Shown here: piece after piece, positions 1-11,985 of the stretch
How positions within the stretch are numbered: position 1 is the first letter of the stretch
How the letters are laid out: the number at the start of each line of letters is the position of its first letter
Notes under the pieces: generated by a model
What the model was told of the DNA's origin: nothing
Databases searched by the model: none
Seen by the model: only the letters and a program-made list of their open reading frames with translations
Assembly: GCA_951213105.1 (NCBI GenBank)
Contig: OX578153.1
Span: 53,102,520 to 53,166,519, forward strand
Reading direction: 5' to 3'
From: Amaurobius ferox
Taxonomy: Eukaryota > Arthropoda > Arachnida > Araneae > Amaurobiidae
Length of the DNA stretch: 64,000 nt
Made by a program: the position numbers and the translations under genes

Positions 1-89
1 GTACGGTATCAGGTTCTCCCCATAGCACATTGTATGCAAAGCAGTTAGTTGGCAAACCTTCAGGGTTGAAAACGGACAGGAGCTTTGAT
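1..89 (-). CDS. DEG/ENaC channel gene, exon 4 (partial, cut by window edge)
   Basis: The acceptor reads TTATATTTACAG on the minus strand, so the exon starts at 89. Its first base completes a Thr codon begun by exon 3 (AC+A), and the frame then stays open to the window edge for 29 codons (residues about 181-209 of the assembled protein). It includes LPTNCFAYNVLWG. A Cys-x-x-[FY]-N segment early in the extracellular domain is typical of amiloride-sensitive sodium channel proteins (the -NC.tfN- motif of PF00858). The phase match with exon 3 and the family motif together make this a real exon of the same gene. The finger/palm remainder, TM2 and the stop must lie left of this window. Confidence 0.8.
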
Positions 90-1038
90 CTGTAAATATA
101 ACACTTTAATTTCAACACATTCACTCATATATGTATGTTTCAAATATGGTTTAGGTCCGCCTGTTTGAAAGGATTAAAAAATAAATGTATACATTTCACT
201 AATTAATTACATAGTTGTGACCGGGATAAGTTGATACAATTGTAGAAATTGTGCAACAACTCACAATTTTTTCTCTTTCAAAAAGAAGTTTTTAATTTTT
301 TTCGTTTTAGGTCCTTATTTATGTTCTGAATAGTAAGAAAATTAGGTAGCTTTATTGTAATTGTTTACTCTGTAATTGTTTACTCTTAGCTGTATTGTAA
401 TTGCTTATTCCCCCCCCTCCTTTCTCTGCGTATCATAATAAAATGCAACGTCGTCGTTTTTTGACACATTCATACGTTTAAAATGAGGCAAGTTCATACT
501 ATGCATTATCTTACCCCAATTACATCTTATTAATTATTCTAGTTTGTTGTCAAAACAATGGTTCGGAATTAACCTCATTAAGTTTTACTGACAGTTCAGG
601 GAGAAAAATATTGAAAATGAAGTACAAAAAAGACGAAATATTAAAAATCCTGAGTAATATAATGTTATATAACTTGGTTTTAATTTTTTATTCTTAATAT
701 TGTTAACAATAACATTAATCATAACTATGATACAAATTGTATTTTCTCGTCTATCTTACTTAGTTGCCGATCCTAACTTTTTAAATTCTCCAATAGGTGG
801 GTTGTAATAAGTTTTATTCGATAAAGCATAGTCATTTTACTATAGATAGATCTAAAATATTCACTCACAGACCTTTCCCTGCTAAATTATTGGAGTGCTT
901 AAGGAATCTTTAGAAACTCAGTATCAGTGTTTCTTTCAGGACTTTTGTCCGGGGGGGATGGAACTTTAAGGGGGGGGGGGCAAATTTTAAATTTGCCCTA
1001 TATAAATATATCTGAAAGCTGTCATATAAATAGAAAAA
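90..1038. other. Intron 3 of the channel gene, left part
   Basis: AT-rich sequence with homopolymer runs (a C-run near 410-418 and G-runs near 950-980). I recognise no gene or repeat here beyond intronic DNA of the minus-strand channel gene. Confidence 0.6.
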
Positions 1039-1805
1039 ATCTGATGTGGGCAGGACATGACTTTCCTCATCTAATGCAATGAATTTACTACTTTTACAGT
1101 AAAAAAAATAGGTTATTCTTATAGTAGATACTTATATTCTTTCCAAAATATTGAATTTTGGTCAATTAGTCGTCATTTTCTTTAATTTAGCGTCATTTTT
1201 ATCCGTTTGGCGAGATTTTCGTTAAGTTGGCAACATTAAAAAAAATCGCTTAGTTGGCGACATTCCGCCAAATCCGTCGCCAAAATCTCACCAAGCGTTA
1301 TGAACGGAGAAATAAGTTATTCTTATAGCAATTAAATGACTATTGACATTCAAATACAAAAGTGTTACTCAAAGTATCTTTTCTCATGAATGGAACGAGC
1401 TAGATCCACGAGAATGATGTCATCAAATTTATCACATGATATTACACGTGAAAAGGGAACATGTTTCCCAGAAGTTAATATTTTTTTTTAATTTATGGGA
1501 TTTTTTTAAAAATGTATTTGAAAAATGTGCAATGTCTCGAGAACGGTTCATGCTAGCATTATAAAGTTTATGTCAATCGTTTTCTGAGGAAAATTTACAT
1601 AAGAAATGACTATTTGCGTAACCTTATTAAAGGTTTTGATTTTTTGATGATTTCTTCAAAATTTCACCCGAAACTTTATGAGGGTTCTGAACATCTGATT
1701 GTATTTAAAAACAAACTTCCAGTATTCACGGATTGTAATTTTTGTACCAAATTTCATTCGAATCGCTCCATTCGTTCATGAGTTATCGTCTCCACAGACT
1801 CACTG

Positions 1806-1844
<39 letters not shown>

Positions 1845-1977
1845 TCAGCTCAAAAACGTCTGATTCGTGTTCAGGGATGCTTGAAACGTGCTCTCCCGTC
1901 GAAAACTCGAATTCGAATTTTCGACTCCGTCACAATTACTTTCCTTATACATTATACTATGTATATAAAGAAAGTAA
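1039..1977 (+). mobile_element. Family A repeat, copy A1
   Basis: Runs from the ATCTGATGTGGGCAG terminus through the SGCCAAATTxGGCGA-type cluster, the CTCGAGAACGGTTCATG block, a (CA)n tract at about 1807-1840 and the TCGAATTCGAATTTTCGA block to a terminal hairpin (ACTTTCCTTATAC .. GTATATAAAGAAAGT). Plus here means that the GATGTGGG end is on the left. It has no plausible protein. It lies in intron 3 of the channel gene. Confidence 0.85.
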
Positions 1978-2187
1978 CTAGGTTGTCATAAAATGTCTCC
2001 GAGAGGGCGAATTCTCCTCTCCATGGGTGCTTCCCCCCTCCCCCTCCGGATGTATATCTGAAAAAAAAAAAACATTGCTCAGTATAGATGAATATCTCAG
2101 GGGACATAATACTTTATCCTCAATTTTCTTTAAAAGTTCTTAAATGAAAGTTAGTCGCGTTACGAACTACGGAAGTAATGCACTTAC

Positions 2188-2342
2188 GTTAGCTTGGACG
2201 TTTCGTACGAGATCTCATCAACGAAGTCTCTGTCTTGAATACCTAGTTGATATCTGCAGAAATTCCGTATCCTTGAAGAGTCATTCGTTTTCAATGCTAA
2301 CTCAAGTTCAGACTTCACACTCTTGGGAGGTACTGCTGGTAT
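2188..2342 (-). CDS. DEG/ENaC channel gene, exon 3
   Basis: The acceptor is a long pyrimidine tract ending TTTTTTCCAG and the donor is GTAAGT. The 155-bp exon encodes 51 codons plus 2 bases. It starts in phase 0, matching the end of exon 2, and its 2 trailing bases match the 1 leading base of exon 4. The peptide runs IPAVPPKSVK... to ...EISYETSKL with one Cys (residue 157). It is charged and soluble, as expected of the extracellular region just past TM1. On its own the peptide is not diagnostic; assignment rests on the two-sided phase match and the matching strand and order. An open frame continues left into the intron only as readthrough. Confidence 0.75.
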
Positions 2343-2565
2343 CTGGAAAAAAGAACAAAGAAACAAAATAATGACGAGAAAAATTGGACCGTAGCCAAAC
2401 AGAGGCATGGTGACAAAGACCCCCCCCCCTCCCCCCTCCCACCCCCAAAAAAAAGTGTGATCGAACTTCCTCACCCATACCCGACAAAAATATTCATCAC
2501 TATATTCTTCAATGTACTATACAAACTATTAATTAACCATTTGTCTAAGCCCAATGATGAAAAAA

Positions 2566-3540
2566 ATCTGATGTGGGCAGCACATGACTTTCTTCATATA
2601 ACGCGATGAATTTACTATTTTTACAGTAAAAAAAATAGATTATTTTTATAGTAGTTATTTATATTATTTCCAAGATATTGAATTTTCGTCAATGAGTCGT
2701 CATTTTCCATGCCGTCATCATCAATGAATCGTCATTGATTTAGCGTCATTTTTATCCATTTGGCGAGTTTTTCGTTAATTTAGCAACATTTAAAAAGTCG
2801 CCAAGTCGGCGACATTCCACCAAATTCGTCGTCAAAATCTCGCGAAGCGTTATGGATGAAGAAATAAGTTATTCTTACAGCAGATAAATTACTATTGGCG
2901 TTCAAATACGAAAGTGTTACTCAAAGTATCTTTTTTCATGAATGGAACGAGCTAGATCCACGAGAATGATGTTGCCAAATTTATCGCATGGTATTACATA
3001 TGAGAAGTGAACATGTTTCTCAATTGGAAATATTTTTTTTTATTTTATATGACTTTTTGATAATTTTTTTGGAAAATGTGCAATATCTCGAGAGCGGTTC
3101 ATGTGAACATTCTAAAATTTAGGTCAATCCTTTTCTAATGAAAAATTACATAAGATATGTCTATTTGTGTAACTTTATTAGCGATTTTGATTTTTTAACG
3201 ATTTTTTCAAAATTCCACTCGAAAATTCAGGGGGGTTCTGATCATTCGATTGCGTATAAAAACAACTGACTTCCAGTGTTTACGGATTGTGATTTTTGTA
3301 CCAAATTTTGTTCGAATTGGTCCATTCGTTCGTCAGTTATCGTCTCTACAGACTCACTGACACGCACACACACATACGTTCACGCACTCACACACACACA
3401 CACACACAGACATCACTTCAAAAATGTTTTGATTCGTGATCAGGCATGCTTGAAACGTGCACTCCCGTCGAAAACTCGAATTCGAATTTTCGACCCCGTC
3501 ACAATACTTTCCTTTTACATTATGTTTATGAGGAAAGTAA
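2566..3540 (+). mobile_element. Family A repeat, copy A2
   Basis: Full-length copy from AATCTGATGTGGGCAGCAC to a degraded terminal hairpin (ACTTTCCTTTTACAT .. ATGAGGAAAGT). It differs from most copies by a duplicated GTCATCATCAATGAATCGTCA stretch near 2710 and by an interrupted CA tract at 3360-3410. It lies in intron 2 of the channel gene. Confidence 0.85.
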
Positions 3541-3600
3541 TAAGAGTGCTCGGTTTTCTAGAGTTATTGGAAATGCCAACTCTATTTCTAGAATTAAATA

Positions 3601-3725
3601 GTTGTAAAAAACCTTGCTGCCCCAACCGGGAAACGAACCCTGGATCTCCGAACTGGCCACCCGATGCCAGTTGATTTACTCGGACGAAATTGCAAGCTCT
3701 TATCATCTAAGGGGACTCTGCAGAG
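3601..3725 (-). mobile_element. tRNA-derived short SINE fragment, copy 1
   Basis: On the minus strand a B-box-like GGGTTCGTTTCCC (3628-3640) lies downstream of a decayed A-box region, followed by GGGGCAGCAAGGTTTTT. The same 3' sequence occurs at about 26950 and 28090, so this is a dispersed repeat and not a functional tRNA. The left flank (3541-3600) is unassigned. Confidence 0.65.
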
Positions 3726-3969
3726 TGTATAACAATCGCTGGTCCAGTCTTAGTTAATCTTTTGGGTTATTTACTTATTTATGTATTGTTTCTTTTCTAT
3801 TATGTTTCATTGTTACATGGCTCAATTAGCCTTAGTTTTAAAAATGTATTAATTATTCGTTTTATTTTTTTTTATTTTATTCTGTTCTTTGAATAAACTA
3901 GATTCCCAAAAATGTTGGACGTATTGTTCGCGAGGAACATGTCCAGATCGACTGGACGATTTGTATTAT

Positions 3970-4926
3970 TGCTTTCCTTATATACGTAATGTATAAGGAA
4001 AGTATTGTGACGGGGTCGAAAATTCGAATTCGAGTTTTCGACGGGAGAGCACGTTTCAAGCATGCCTGATCACGAATCGAACATTTTTGAGGGGATGTCT
4101 GTGTGTGTGTGAGTGAAAGTATGTGTGTGTATGTGTGTGTGTATGTGTGTCAGTGAGACTGTGGAGACGATATCTGACGAACGAATGGACTGATTCAAAC
4201 GAAATTTGGTACAAAAAATCACAATCAGTAAACACTGGAAGCCTATTGTTTTTATACGCAATCGCATGTTCAGCACCCCCCTAAATTTTCGAGTGAAATT
4301 TTGAAATAATCGTCAAAAAATCAAAACCGCTAAGAAAGTTACGCAAATAGACATTTCTTATGTAATTTTTCCTTAGAAAACGATTGACATAAATTTTAGA
4401 ACGCTAACATGAACCCTTCTCGAGGTATTGCACATTTTTCAAAAAAATTATCAAAAAGTTGTATGAAATAAAAAAATATATATTTCCTATTGAGAAACAT
4501 GTTCACTTTTCATATGTAATACCATGAGATAAATTGGGTGACATCATTCTCGTGGATCTAGCTTGTTCCATTCATGAGAAAAGATACTTTGCTTAATACT
4601 TTTGTATTTGAACAGCAATAGTCATTTATCTGCTGTAAGAATAACTTATTTCTCCGTCCGTAACACTTGGCGATATTTTGGCGACGAATTTGGCGGAATT
4701 TCGCTAACTTGGCGACATTTTAAATTGTTGCCAAACTAACAAAATTCTCTTCAAATGGATAAAAATGACGCTAAATCAATGAAAATGACGACTAATTGAA
4801 GAAAATTCAATATCCTGGAAAGAATATAAGTATCTAATATAAGAATAACACTTTTTTTAAATGTAAAAGTTGTAAATTCATTAGATTAAATAAGGAAAGC
4901 CATGTCTTGCCCACATCAGATTTTTT
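3970..4926 (-). mobile_element. Family A repeat, copy A3
   Basis: Complete copy in reverse orientation: hairpin end (CTTTCCTTATATACGT .. ATGTATAAGGAAAG), then the TCGAATTCGAGTTTTCGAC palindrome, a TG tract (4099-4146) and the GGCGA cluster at about 4670-4750. It ends GCCCACATCAGATTTTTT. Confidence 0.85.
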
Positions 4927-5309
4927 AGTTTTTTGTTTTAATTGTTTTCTTTGCTGTTATTGTTGTTATGTTTTATTATTATTTATGTGTTGTACTGTTT
5001 TATTATTTTTATGTGTTGTTCTGTATTATTGTTATTTCTGTGTTTTTCCCGACTGTCTATTTTAACTGCTCTATACCCTTTGGGTGAGCTGGATGGTCTG
5101 GGAAATAAAAAAATATATATATATAAACATAATATGTACTTACAAATATAGCTACCCTATTAAAAAGTTGAAAAAATTTTAGTAGAAATTTATATGGATT
5201 GAAATATATAATAATAACTATTAGTTTATAGATGCAAATAATTAATTGGTTTTGTGGTGCACAAACTTTGACACAAAAATGCATAATACTGGTCTCCAAT
5301 AGTAAAAAA
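4927..5309. other. Low-complexity T-rich intronic DNA
   Basis: T-rich sequence lying between two family A copies inside intron 2 of the channel gene. The ORFs here (for example 4942-5151) are Leu/Phe/Cys strings from T-rich DNA and I see no gene. Confidence 0.6.
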
Positions 5310-6077
5310 ATCTGATGTGGGTAATACATGACTTTCCTTATATAATGTAATGAATTTACTACTTTTACAGTAAAAAAATAGGACTTTCTTATAGTAGATA
5401 CTAAAATTCTTTGCAAGATATTGAATTTTCGACAATTAGTCGTCATTTTCATTGATTTAGCGTCATTTTTATCCATTTGGCGAGATTTTCGTTAATTTGG
5501 CAACATTTCAAAAAGTCGCCAAGTTGGCGACATTCCGCCAAATTCGTCACCGAAATCTCGCCAAGCCTTATGGACGAAGACATAAGTTATTCTTACAGCA
5601 GAAAAATGACTATTAGCGTTCAAATACAAACCTATTACTCAAAGTATCTTTTTTCATGAATGGAACGAGCTAGATCCACGAGAATGATGTGACCTAATTT
5701 ATCGTATGGTATTACATATGAAAAGTGAACATGTTTCTCAGTAGGAAATATTTTTTTTTATTTTATATGACTTTTTGATATTTTTTTTTAAAAATGTGCA
5801 ATAACTCGAGAACGGTTCATGTTGATGTTCTAAAATTTATGCCAATCGTTTTCTAATGAAAAATTACGTAAGAAATGTCTATTTGCGTAACTTTATTAGT
5901 GGTTTTGATTTTTTGACGATTTTTTCAAAATTTTACTCGAAAATTTAGGGGGGTTCTGAACATTCGATTGTGTATGAAAACAATAAGCTTCCAGTGTTTA
6001 CGGATTGTGATTTTTGTACAGAATTTTGTTCGAATCGGCCCATTCGTTCGTTAGTTATCGTCTCCACAGGCTCACTG

Positions 6078-6119
<42 letters not shown>

Positions 6120-6194
6120 AGACATGACTTCAAAAATGTTTGATTCGTGATCAGGGATGCTTGAAACGTGCTCTCCCGTCGAAAACTTCGAATT
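5310..6194 (+). mobile_element. Family A repeat, copy A4, hairpin end missing
   Basis: Starts TCTGATGTGGGTAATAC and continues through a long (CA)n tract (6078-6119). It breaks off at CGAAAACTTCGAATT, before the terminal hairpin, where copy A5 begins in the opposite direction. The junction loses both hairpins. Confidence 0.8.
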
Positions 6195-7102
6195 GTGACG
6201 TGGTCGAAAATTCGAATTCGAGTTTTCGACGGGAGAGCACGCAAGCATCCCTGATCAAGCATCCCTGATCACGAATCAAACATTTTTGAGGTGATGTCTG
6301 TGTGTGTGTGTGTGTGTGTGTGTCAGTGAGTCAGTGGAGACTATAGATCACGAGCGAATGGTGCGATTCGAAAGAAATTTGGTACAAAAATCACAATCCG
6401 TGAATACTGGAAGTCTATTGTTTTTAAATGCAATCGAATGTTCAGAACCTCCCTAAATTTTCGAGTGAAATTTTGAAAAAATCATCAAAAAATCGAAACC
6501 TTTAATAAAGTTACGCATTTAGGCATTTTTTATGTAATTTTTCCTTAGAAAACGATTGACATAAACTTTAGAACGCTAGCATGAACCGTTCTCGAGATAT
6601 TGCACATTTTTCAAATAAATTTATAAAATAATCCCATATATTAAAAAAGATATATTAACTCTTGAGAAACATGTTCACTTTTCATATGTAATATCATACG
6701 ATAAATTTGATGACATCATTGTCGTGGATCTAGCTCGTTCCATTCTTAAGAAAAGATACTTAAGAAAAGATACTTAAGAAAAGATACTGAGTAATACATT
6801 TGTATTTGAACGCCAATAGTCATTTATCTGCTACAAGAATAACTTATTTCTCCGTCCGTAACGCTTCGGGAGATTTTGGCGACAAATTTGGCGGAATGTT
6901 GCCAATTCGGCGACTTTTTAAATGTTGCCAAATTAACAAAAATCTCGCCAAATGGATAAAAATGACGCTAAATCGATGAAAATGATGACTAATTAACGAA
7001 GATTCAATATCTTGGAAAGAATATAAGTATCTACTATAAGAATAACCTATTTTCTTGCTGTAAAAGAAGTAAATTCATTGCATTATATAAGGAAAGTCAT
7101 GT
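6195..7102 (-). mobile_element. Family A repeat, copy A5, head-to-head with A4
   Basis: Begins inside the element at GTGACGTGGTCGAAAATTCG and runs to ATATAAGGAAAGTCATG. It contains two small local duplications: AAGCATCCCTGATC at about 6243-6270 and AAGAAAAGATACTT, present three times near 6748-6785. The terminal GCCCACATCAGA is missing; the sequence passes directly into A6. Confidence 0.8.
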
Positions 7103-7488
7103 TTGATTTTTTGATGATTTTTTCAAAATTTCACTCAAAAATTTAGGGGGTTTCTGAGCATTCGATAACGTTTAAAAGCAATAGGCATCCAGTATTCACG
7201 GATTGTGATTTTTGTACCAAATTCCATTCGAATTGCTCCTTTCGTGCGTGAGATATCGTCTCCACAGACTCACTGACACTGACACACACACACACACACA
7301 CTCACACACACACACATACTTTTACATATACACACATACTTTCACACACACACACACACAGACATCACCTCAAAAATGTTTGATTCGTGATCAGGGATGC
7401 TTGAAACGCGATCTCCCGTCGAAAACTCGAATTCGAATTTTCGACCCGTCACAAAACTTTCCTTATACATTATGTATATAAGGAAAGT
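7103..7488 (+). mobile_element. Family A repeat, copy A6, hairpin-proximal fragment
   Basis: Begins in the TTTTTTGATGATTTTTTC region and includes two CA tracts separated by ACTTTTACATATACAC. It ends in the complete hairpin ACTTTCCTTATACAT .. ATGTATATAAGGAAAGT. Only the hairpin-side third of the element is present. Confidence 0.8.
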
Positions 7489-8245
7489 AAAAATATCAGC
7501 ACTTAGTTTTAATCAAATAAAAAATATTACTTTTTCTTACTATGTATGTAATATTGTACAGAGAATATAGTGGAAAATTTTGGAATACAAAACTTTGCCG
7601 ACATATGTTTTAGGACCTCTTGAACACATTTCGACTGCGTTTGGAGTGGTATCTGTCTGTATGTTTGTAGCTGATATCTTGCGTGCCTGATGGCTGTCAC
7701 AAATATTAATGGATCATCATTAATGGATCAAATATTAATGGATCACGGAAAGATCGATTTCACGTTCCATATTAGTGTATGTTTTTCTGGCTGTTTGAAG
7801 TTTTTGCTATTACAATTGCGTACTTTTTTGAAGGTTACAGTGATTACAAACTGCTTCGCTCTCAATATCCGGAACAATTTCTCAATATACTTTCTTCGAT
7901 GGTCCGCATTCATGCTTTTTTATCGTACCTGATAAGATATCATGGCTGGATCCATATCAGCGTCTTTTCCGTCTAACCTTGGCAACCTCACAACCGTATG
8001 CGTCACAATATGGCTAATACAAAATGGTTAATACAAGAGTGTGTTCTAATTTCTGGATAATTAGCGCTTTATTTAAATCATCAATAAGCGTAAACAGTAA
8101 CCATATACATCTTCTTCTTCTTCTTTCTCTTCTTTCTTCTTGGCAAAGAAGAAAAATGGAGATTAACCAGAGGTTATATTCTCCAACGAACACTTTTATT
8201 TTATTTCCCTCTTGAAGGGGATTCTACGCAAGATACAACATAAAA
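7489..8245. repeat. Divergent old repeat (type H) and unassigned AT-rich DNA
   Basis: The block at about 7600-7720 (ACCTCTTGAACACATTTCGA, then CTGTCTGTATGTTTGT and AATATTAATGGAT) resembles 37540-37650. Both are preceded by an ACTTT..-like start, so they may be decayed relatives of families A and D. There are short tandem copies of ATTAATGGATCA at 7708-7745 and a CTTCTT microsatellite at 8110-8140. No gene was seen. Confidence 0.45.
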
Positions 8246-9163
8246 ATCTGATGTGGACAACACATGACTTCCCTTATATAATGCAATGCATTTACTACTT
8301 TTACAATAAAAAAATATGTTTTTCTTATAGTAGATATTCATATTTTTCCAAGATATCGAATTTTTGTAAATTGGTCTTCATTTTCATTGATTTAGTGTCA
8401 TTTTCATCAATTTGACGAGATTTTCGTTAATTTGGCAACACTTAAAAGGTCGCTAAGTCACCAAATTCCGCCAAATTCGGCGCCAAAATCTCGCCAAGCG
8501 CTATGGACGGATAATTAAGTTATTCTTATAGCAGATAAATAACTATTCGCGTTCAAATACAAAAGTATTACTAAAAGTATCTTTTCTCATGAATGGAATG
8601 AGCTAGATCCACGAGAATGATGACACCAAGTTTATCGCATGATATTACATATGAAAAGTGAACATGTTTCTCAATAGTTGATATATTTATTTAATTTATG
8701 GGATTTTTTGACATATTTATTTTTTTAAATGTGCAATATCTCGAGAACGATTCATGCTAGCGTTCTAAAGTTTATGTCAATCGTTTCCTAAGGAAAATTA
8801 CATTAGAAATATCTATTTACGTAACTTTCTTAAAGGTTTTGATTTTTTGATGAATTTTTCAAAATTTCACTCGAAAATTTAGGGGAGTTCTGAGCATTCG
8901 ATTACGTTTAAAAACAATAGGCTTCCAGTATTTACGAATTGAGATTTTTGTACCAAATTTCATTCGAATCGCTCTATTTGTTCGTGAGATATCGTCTCCA
9001 CACACACACACACACACGCACACACACACACAGATATCACCTCAAAAATGTTTGATTCTTGATCAGGGATACTTAAAACGTGCTCTCCCGTTGAAATCTC
9101 AAATTCGAATTTTCGACCCCGTCACAATACTTTCCTTATACATTATGTATATAAAGAAAGTAA
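8246..9163 (+). mobile_element. Family A repeat, copy A7
   Basis: Full-length copy from AATCTGATGTGGACAAC to the hairpin ACTTTCCTTATACAT .. ATGTATATAAAGAAAGT. It has a short CA tract (9000-9031) and lacks the second CA block found in others. Confidence 0.85.
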
Positions 9164-9965
9164 AAAGGGCAAAATATAAAAGGAAACAAGAGATGAAAAT
9201 ATACAGACGGCACTCTAAAAACCAGAAAAAACCCAAAAAGGGGCAAAAAAATAAATGGAAGCAAGAGCTGAAAAATAACAGTCCATATACACCTGTAACT
9301 CTCTAAATATAAGGAAAAGTCACAAAATAATTGCCAGATGCAATAATTCTCTTAGAAATGAGAGTACACTTCTGACCTCTAAAGAAGGTTCTCGAAAAAC
9401 GAACGCATATTTGGGGGAATTCTTGACCAATCTATAAAATTCTTGAGCATTACGAAAATTGCCAACAGTTGTCAAGTTCGCGATATTACATCAAATTTGA
9501 TCCTAAGGTCAAGCAATCTGGACCATCAATTAAGGATAATTTCCGCCTGTACATGCATATTTACAGCGGGGTTACACTTCGGACAGTAAAAGTCATTTCA
9601 GGATGTTTGTAACTAAAATCATATTCCGAGCTATCTAAGATCCCAGAATGGACAATTCCGATTTTTTTTTTTAAACTCTTAAAACCAATTGATATTTATA
9701 GAGAATATTTTTCTGTTTTCAAATATCCAAGCGAAAATCTTTTAAAATAATTATTTATTTAAATATCAAGAAATGAAAACGCGCAAAATCTATCCAAACA
9801 CAAAACGGACCGTGATAGACTGTGACGTCACATGGCCCGTTCGACCTGTGATGCAACATTTTACTATGTGTTGTTTCTATTGAGATATTTGCAAGTAGTA
9901 GTTGGCGTTTAATTTTTTTTACAATTTATTTATAATTATTTTACCCATTTGTTCTTGGTCTGCTT
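9164..9965. other. Intronic AT-rich DNA
   Basis: No coding or repeat signal that I can name. A perfect CRE/ATF-type TGACGTCA occurs at about 9822-9829 inside TGTGACGTCACATGGCCCG. In a repeat-rich intron it may be incidental. Confidence 0.4.
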
Positions 9966-10290
9966 GAGTTTAAATTATTTGTTCCTTATTTTATGTTATT
10001 GTAAACATGGATTTTGATTTTGTTAAAGAGCAATCAGACAATCTGCTCAAGATCGATTTCACCATGATGGCTCTATATTTTAAAAACAATATAGATTTTG
10101 TGACAGCTGAATCTCGCGGTCGAAAGCCCAAGCCAGATTTGAACGAAGCTGAATCTCGCGGTGTAAAAGTTGACGAGTTTAAATTATTTGTTCCTTATTT
10201 TATTTTATTGTAAACATGAATTCTGGTTTTGTTAAAAGGCAATCAGACAATTTGCCTAAGATCGATTTTACTGTGATGGCGCTCTCCGAA
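9966..10290 (+). repeat. Direct duplication (about 209-bp spacing) with a short protein-like start
   Basis: About 110 bp starting GAGTTTAAATTATTTGTTCC occurs at 9966 and again at 10175, with substitutions. The first copy reads from an ATG at 10007 into a 68-codon ORF beginning MDFDFVKEQSDNLLKIDF and containing an AESRG repeat. The second copy reads MNSGFVKRQSDNLPKIDF and soon meets a stop. By memory only, this resembles the N-terminus of arthropod element-associated proteins with SWIM/YqaJ domains. That match is weak and I treat the segment as a decayed element fragment. Confidence 0.4.
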
Positions 10291-10857
10291 CGTGATAGAT
10301 AAAAATGTACATAATTTTTTCTTGTTTCGTTGGTTCAAATTATGAATATATGTAAACATTTCAATGCTTTGGAACTTTTTTAGAAAACACTTAAAGCGTC
10401 TATCCGAGCGAGTGATTTTTTAATTTTTCCTACTTTCACTCAAACTTCAAAAGATAGATATAAATAGCAAGCGATAAAAATATGTATTAGCAAATTTATT
10501 TTCTGAATCTAATTTTTTGGGGAAAAAAAGCTAATATATTGAACCATATACTTACTTAGTTTTCTAGTAATCGTCTTGACAAGTTGAAGATTTAAAATGT
10601 TTCATTTTACAAGTTTGTAATGCTTATATCTCAAAAACTAAAAGTGCTAGCTATGAACTATAAGCAAGAATTTGTAGCTCTTCTAAAGTCTTGCAAGTGT
10701 ATATAATTGGGTTTTCTATCGAGTAGTTATAATTTCGATAGCTTAGTATTTAACCTGGAATTTCCAGTAGCTGAGAAAGTTGCAATATTTAAAATATCAC
10801 GATTGCTGCAGCTCAGTGTCTTTACTTACTCCTTGGTGAAATACGGATGTACAAGGA

Positions 10858-10913
<56 letters not shown>

Positions 10914-11906
10914 TACAACTTCACTATCATAAAGCTGCTATCATATCATTCTTGTAATTCTATTCAATTGTTTAGAAACATCATTTTAAACCAGCTATTT
11001 CGAATACATCGACTTTCTGATCCTCAGTTTCACTTTCTCCACATCAATAATCTTAAACGCATTTGTCAAAATTACCAATACCCGGAAGTATTTGTAAATA
11101 ATATTATTAATAATTTCAAATATACCACGTAATGGTTTTACACATGCATTATTTGTCTTTGATTGGTTTACTCATTTTTGAAAATTCACCCATTCTTATC
11201 ACCTCACTTACCACTTGGCCTGACTCTGATACTGTTTGCTATTTTCGAATGACTATTTTCCACTTGTCCTGAGTCCTATACTGATTGCTATTTTTGAGGG
11301 TCTCCATGCATATTATGTATCGTTCAAGTGTATTCATTCCGGTGCCCACTCGCATTGACGAAGTGAGGTGAAATGCTCAGTCACTAGTTTATCTTGCACG
11401 TGGTGCTATGCTTGTGATTTCGTGTTTCTGTTCGAGGAGGTATTGTTTTTCAGATTTGTATAATTCATTTGATTTATTTTTCTCCTTCTACTAGCCAGTA
11501 GACAGTTCCAATGGTGTCTATAGTTAAATACTATCGCCATTGTCAGAAACTGGCTATTCTATCGGTTTTAATTCGAATTGTATGGCTGTCCTGATGAGAA
11601 TGCAATTTCGAACTAACCGCCATTTTTTGTGGGGTTTCAATTGATTGTTATCTATTCTTAATCTCTTATCTTAAGCTGATTGTTATTGCCTATTCTCATA
11701 TTTGCCGAGTTTTATTTTTATTTTTATATACTTTTAATTGTGATTTTTGAATCCTAATATTCTTCTCATCCCCCTTTCCATTGTAGTGATATGTTACCTT
11801 CTCTCTTCATCCTTAGTCTTGGCCTATAGTTACTCATTTGTAACAGATATGCTAGAGATGGTTTTTTTGTACATACAGTAGTTTATGCATTATTTTCGAT
11901 TAAAAT

Positions 11907-11985
<79 letters not shown>

